Shown: positions 62,641 to 64,000 of the stretch, in pieces | Layout of the letters: each line of letters starts with the position of its first letter | Numbering within the stretch: the stretch's first letter is position 1 | Source of the DNA: Pseudomonas simiae | Lineage (GTDB): Bacteria; Pseudomonadota; Gammaproteobacteria; Pseudomonadales; Pseudomonadaceae | Direction: 5' to 3' | Assembly: GCF_900111895.1 (NCBI RefSeq) | Contig: NZ_FOKB01000004.1 | Span: forward strand, 1-64,000 | Length of the DNA: 64,000 nucleotides | Notes under the pieces: model-generated | What the model was told of the DNA's origin: nothing | Databases searched by the model: none | The model's input: the letters and a program-made list of their open reading frames with translations, nothing else | Position numbers and translations under genes: made by a program

Positions 62641-64000
62641 CACTCACCTCCAACCACAGCCCGAACCAGGCTGAGCGGTTTGCGCATGACCTCTACAGGT
62701 CGTTTCAGCTCGGCCTCGATGGTGTCGAGCTGCTCCTGGGCGATGCCCTCCGGGTATTGCTGCTGCAGCCAACTGAATGTCTCGGCTGACCAGAGATTGG
62801 CCATCCTCGGACGCAGCAATTTCGCAGCCTCGACATGCGACAAAAGCACTTGCTCGACAGTCGGGGCGTTGACGTTCAGGGACGTGCCACGACGCGGCAG
62901 GTAGGCCGGCAGCACGGTATCGGTAACGTGTTTGTGCGGGTCAATGAGCCCACCGAACGGAAGGGTCTTGGCCTTACGGGCAGCCTGGGCGTCGGCCTCG
63001 TTGGTAGTGCCGGTAGCGATCTGCTCCAGCAGCTTGCGCGAGGTTTGCGCAGGTGTTTCCGCATGTCGCTTGTATTGGTCGCCGATGGTCGCTGCCGTTT
63101 GAGCGAAGCCGAATTGGTCCATGCCGATCCGCTCAACGACGTGGTAATGCTCTCGACCGTCGTCGCCGATCATTACGACGATGGCTGAGTCCTTGTCGCG
63201 CCAGCAGTTGCGGGTGATCAGCAGCTTGTCGCCTACCATCACTTCCGGTACCGAGCTGACATCGAACTGATCGCCTCGGAACGAAACCCGTAACAGGTTG
63301 CTGACCTTGCGCTGCTCCGGCGTGCTGACCGCCAGTTCCCGGCAGACCTCAACACCAGGAGCTAGGCGCAATTCGTCCGGCTTGATCATCTGCCACACGC
63401 CATAGCGGCTACGACGGGTACGGGTGTGAATAGAGGTTGCGTTGAAGTAACGCATCCACTGGCCTGCCCAGCTATTGATCTGCTCCAGGCTGGTTGCTGC
63501 CTGAAACTTCAGGGCACTCTCAAACTCGCGCTCGACGATGTTGTGAGCCTGCTCTACCTGGCCCTTGGCGCGAGCATTCCCCACCTGGTTGATGATCAAC
63601 TCAATGGACATGGCGCGGCATAGGTTGCGGAAGGTCCCGCTGGTCATGGCGGCACCGGGGTCAGTCATCAGCATCCAGGGCACACCGTGGAATGGGTCAG
63701 ACTCGTTGCGTTTCTGCATGGCGTTTATCAAAACGTTGCACAGGTTCTCAGCCGACTCCGCCCCCAGCACGTACTCGACATATAACGTGCCGCTGGTGTG
63801 GTCGGTGATCACGTAGCGCCACAAACGTTGGCGTTCGATCTTCTTCAAGTTGCCAGGCTTACCGTCGTAGAACTCGGCCTTCAGCATCACCCGAGCACCA
63901 TCGTCCGCCAGATAGAACTGCGTCGAGATAGAGGCGTCGACCTGCCATACGTGGTTGGGATGCTTGCTGGCCAGCGACACCGCAGGTGCGTCATGCAGCA
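62640..64000 (-). CDS. Mu A-like DDE transposase (5' end beyond window)
   Basis: The frame remains open to the window edge (L-H-D-A-P-A-V-S-L-A-S-K-H), so the N-terminal DNA-binding domains are missing from view. The catalytic core shows D (HVWQVDASIS), D (WMLMTDPGAAM) and E (KGQVEQAHNIVEREFE), followed by the Mu-type beta-barrel domain and a tail for B interaction. It cuts phage ends and joins them to target DNA. The gene is coupled to the B-like ATPase by an overlap (TGATG). Confidence 0.92.
   Translation of the reverse strand, partial: LHDAPAVSLASKHPNHVWQVDASISTQFYLADDGARVMLKAEFYDGKPGNLKKIERQRLWRYVITDHTSGTLYVEYVLGAESAENLCNVLINAMQKRNESDPFHGVPWMLMTDPGAAMTSGTFRNLCRAMSIELIINQVGNARAKGQVEQAHNIVEREFESALKFQAATSLEQINSWAGQWMRYFNATSIHTRTRRSRYGVWQMIKPDELRLAPGVEVCRELAVSTPEQRKVSNLLRVSFRGDQFDVSSVPEVMVGDKLLITRNCWRDKDSAIVVMIGDDGREHYHVVERIGMDQFGFAQTAATIGDQYKRHAETPAQTSRKLLEQIATGTTNEADAQAARKAKTLPFGGLIDPHKHVTDTVLPAYLPRRGTSLNVNAPTVEQVLLSHVEAAKLLRPRMANLWSAETFSWLQQQYPEGIAQEQLDTIEAELKRPVEVMRKPLSLVRAVVGGE

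Noticed and set aside
1..64000. CRISPR arrays, rRNA or tRNA genes.
   Set aside because: No regularly spaced direct repeats with unique spacers, and no cloverleaf or rRNA sequence were recognised on either strand.

Overview
The window comes from a Pseudomonas chromosome, most likely of the P. fluorescens group. The core genes (class Ia NrdB, a DUF1289 protein, an AceE-type dehydrogenase E1, phosphatidylcholine synthase, NudC, a ClC channel) and three Pseudomonas-type REP inverted pairs point there. Species-level naming is inference.

Layout: (1) 3-356 is the 3' end of nrdB. (2) About 396 to 48070 is a large accessory island lying between nrdB and the DUF1289 gene. Its right part (37808-47907) is a transposition module: a divergent tyrosine recombinase/KfrA-domain pair resembling tnpS/tnpT of Tn4651-type transposons, a Cys-rich unknown protein, and tnsA-, tnsB-, tnsC- and tniQ-like genes. 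Three spaced ATTTT-core repeats end at 48070, which looks like a Tn7-like terminus. A weaker matching end lies about 40 bp downstream of the nrdB stop. I propose one Tn7-like element with an attachment site behind nrdB. (3) 48121-57437 is ordinary chromosome. (4) 57685-64000 is the early region of a Mu-like prophage read on the minus strand (transposases A and B, RHH repressor-like, DUF3164, DUF2786, GemA, Mor). It stops right after mor with no late genes, so it looks truncated.

Cargo of the island: an XRE/sirtuin module with an 18-bp perfect operator palindrome (699-2370); a five-gene cluster with two giant proteins of 1754 and 1973 residues that I cannot assign to any family (3141-18135); recombinase and IS110 debris (18733-19143, 24746-24946); and a defence-like block. 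That block holds a putAbiC-type membrane protein, a Septu-like pair (HNH-ATPase fusion plus PtuB-like HNH protein), a PD-(D/E)xK-like nuclease, a DUF3696-type ATPase with a coupled partner, a gene flanked by attC-like hairpins, and a 1365-residue protein with a HigA-like N-terminus and its own operator-like palindrome. A serine hydrolase pseudogene broken by an in-frame TGA sits next to the recombinase.

The best candidate for an undescribed system is the giant-protein cluster at 3141-18135: membrane protein, peptidoglycan-binding-like protein, possible lipoprotein and two giants, on one strand with overlaps or short gaps. Second are the transposon architecture itself (TnsA-like protein with eroded catalytic residues plus a tnpS/tnpT-like resolution pair) and the proposed nrdB target site. 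All functional statements rest on motif reading by eye; no searches were run.
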